Source: an uncultured Brachyspira sp. (GTDB lineage Bacteria; Spirochaetota; Brachyspiria; Brachyspirales; Brachyspiraceae). From it: 6,520 nt of DNA. Below, piece after piece: positions 5,493-6,520 of this stretch (positions are counted from its first letter, which is position 1; each line of letters begins with the position of its first letter). The stretch spans positions 1 to 6,520 of the forward strand of contig CAKVCJ010000110.1 of the NCBI GenBank assembly GCA_934725655.1. Reading direction: 5' to 3'. The notes under the pieces are model-generated. The model did no database searches, was not told the DNA's origin, and saw only the letters and a program-made list of their open reading frames with translations. The position numbers were made by a program, and so were the translations under genes.

Positions 5493-5544
5493 TTGTCAAC
5501 TTTTTTGTCGCTCTCGCTGTGCGGACTTTGTCAAAAAGTTGCAA
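5493..5544. repeat. GC-richer palindromic element in the ser/citrate synthase convergent spacer
   Basis: The outer stem CAACTTTTT (5497-5505) and AAAAAGTTG (5533-5541) is perfect over 9 bp. It extends by TTG/CAA (5493-5495 with 5542-5544) if T5496 is bulged. Inside, GTCGC (5507-5511) can pair with GC plus GAC (5521-5522, 5524-5526) with one bulged G. A second small dyad, TTGC/GCAA (5539-5542 and 5550-5553), adjoins it. Neither strand has a U tract after the stem, so it is not a classical terminator, although a structure here could block read-through between the convergent units. Its base composition differs from the surrounding A/T-only DNA (5420-5492 and 5560-5645), where I see nothing else. 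It may be a dispersed intergenic repeat. Confidence 0.6.
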
Positions 5545-5645
5545 AAAACGCAAGTTAATAAAGTAATACTAATTATATTTTACATACTAAATATTAAACT
5601 AAAAACATATAAATATTTATTAATAGTTGTAAAAAATAAATCTTA

Positions 5646-5682
5646 TAATAAAAAAGGAGCTTTATAGAAAATAAAACTCCTT
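5646..5682 (-). terminator. Intrinsic terminator of the citrate synthase gene
   Basis: AAGGAG-C-TTTAT (5654-5665) pairs with ATAAA-A-CTCCTT (5671-5682), an 11-bp stem with one central mismatch and the 5-nt loop 5666-5670. Read leftward, the stem is followed by TTTTATTAT. It begins 20 bp past the citrate synthase stop codon. On the plus strand it is followed by A residues, so it serves leftward transcription only. Confidence 0.8.
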
Positions 5683-5702
5683 AAAAATTATCACTATAAA
5701 AA

Positions 5703-6520
5703 TTATCTTTTATCCATAGAAATAAACTCTTGAGGTTCAGAAACATTTTTATACGCAGGTCTTATAATTCTTCTGTCATCAAAATTAAGTTCCTCTATTC
5801 TATGAGCACACCAGCCTACAATCCTAGACATAGCAAAAAGCGGAGTATAAAGTTCCTTAGCTATACTGAGCATTTCATATATAAATCCAGAGTAAAGGTC
5901 TACATTGGCACAAACTCTTTTTTTATCTCCCTTAACCTTTATAAAACATTCTATTGCCCTCTCTTCTATCAATTCTAAAAACTCAAACTCTTTTTCTTTT
6001 TTCTTTTCCTTAGCAAGCTGACGAGCCAAATCTTTTAATATAACAGCACGAGGGTCAGACAAAGTGTAAACAGCATGCCCCATACCATATATTAGTCCGC
6101 TCTTATCATAAGCTTCTTTATTAAGCATTTTTATCAAATATTCATCTATCTCTTTTCTGCTTTCCCAATTATCTATCACCTCTTTTAGATGTGCTAACAT
6201 ATCCATTACTTTAGCATTAGCCCCGCCATGTAAATCTCCCTTCAATGAACCAATACCTGCAGAAATGCTTGAATAAGTATCTGTTCTTGTAGAGCTTGTA
6301 ACACGAACTGTAAATGTTGAGTTATTACCGCCTCCGTGTTCTGCATGAAGTATTAAAAGCAAATCAAGCATTCTCGCTTCTAATTCGCTGAACTCCTGCT
6401 TAAGCATATATAAAAAGTTCTCTGCTATAGAATATTTTGGCTTAGGCAATGTGATATGCAAATATTTTTGATTAACACTATATTGAAACATATTATAAGC
6501 ATAAGCAATAACTGCCGGAA
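5703..6520 (-). CDS. gltA: Citrate synthase, C-terminal part (5' end beyond the window)
   Basis: Condenses acetyl-CoA and oxaloacetate to citrate in the cytoplasm, the entry to the oxidative branch leading to 2-oxoglutarate and glutamate. The frame stays open to the right edge: upstream of the internal ATG at 6491 it reads PAVIAYAYN, a normal citrate synthase segment, so that ATG is not the start. About 271 C-terminal residues are visible of an expected 430-450. All three catalytic residues are present: the His of GDLHGGAN (codon 6230-6228), the His of YGMGHAVY (6077-6075) and the Asp of NVDLYSG (5900-5898). GHAVYTLSDPRA in place of the usual GHRVYK-type segment points to the branch common in clostridia and other anaerobes. 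2-Methylcitrate synthase is the alternative. The gene converges on the serine operon and has its own terminator. Confidence 0.95.
   Translation of the reverse strand, partial: PAVIAYAYNMFQYSVNQKYLHITLPKPKYSIAENFLYMLKQEFSELEARMLDLLLILHAEHGGGNNSTFTVRVTSSTRTDTYSSISAGIGSLKGDLHGGANAKVMDMLAHLKEVIDNWESRKEIDEYLIKMLNKEAYDKSGLIYGMGHAVYTLSDPRAVILKDLARQLAKEKKKEKEFEFLELIEERAIECFIKVKGDKKRVCANVDLYSGFIYEMLSIAKELYTPLFAMSRIVGWCAHRIEELNFDDRRIIRPAYKNVSEPQEFISMDKR

Noticed and set aside
5493..5558. Possible 21-codon peptide (LSTFLSLSLCGLCQKVAKNAS) across the palindromic element
   Set aside because: It has no ATG or ribosome-binding site, only a TTG, and the upstream frame is closed nearby. The sequence is better explained as a palindromic repeat.
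5730..5978. 82-codon plus-strand open frame inside citrate synthase
   Set aside because: Antisense to the catalytic Asp region of citrate synthase; no supporting signals.

Overview
The window is very AT-rich, with A/T-biased codon use and long A/T-only spacers. The proteins (clostridial-type citrate synthase, long-form SerA, paired small heat-shock proteins) and the low GC suggest an anaerobic host-associated bacterium. My best guess is a spirochaete of the genus Brachyspira. That rests on general resemblance, not on a marker gene, and a low-GC Firmicute cannot be excluded.

Layout, left to right. Positions 1-70 look like one end of an insertion sequence running out of the left edge: a TG...CA terminus resembling IS3/IS150-group ends, a perfect 14-bp hairpin, and the first codons of a leftward ORF. 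Positions 146-1092 hold a leftward two-gene operon of tandemly duplicated small heat-shock proteins (Hsp20). It has a good promoter at its right end and a clear intrinsic terminator at its left end. Divergent from it, at 1317-1775, is mscL, a mechanosensitive channel carrying an extra C-terminal four-cysteine zinc ribbon.

Positions 1916-5419 form a rightward L-serine biosynthesis cluster in reaction-related order: a class V aminotransferase (probably the phosphoserine aminotransferase, in place of classical SerC), serA (phosphoglycerate dehydrogenase, long form with an ACT domain) and serB (phosphoserine phosphatase). Together they would convert 3-phosphoglycerate to serine. The ACT domain keeps the H-x-N...N serine-binding pattern known from E. 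coli SerA, so feedback inhibition by serine is likely.

The ser cluster converges on a leftward citrate synthase gene, which starts beyond the right edge and ends at 5703 with its own terminator. The 283-bp convergent spacer contains a GC-richer, strongly palindromic element at 5493-5544 that is not a normal terminator and may be a dispersed repeat.

I found no tRNA, rRNA, CRISPR array, known riboswitch or defence cassette. Most of the window is conserved housekeeping and stress functions, and I do not see a clearly new multi-gene system. The points most worth a second look are the hsp20 promoter region, the truncated IS-like end with its start-codon hairpin, the MscL zinc ribbon, the non-canonical aminotransferase in the serine operon and the palindromic spacer element.
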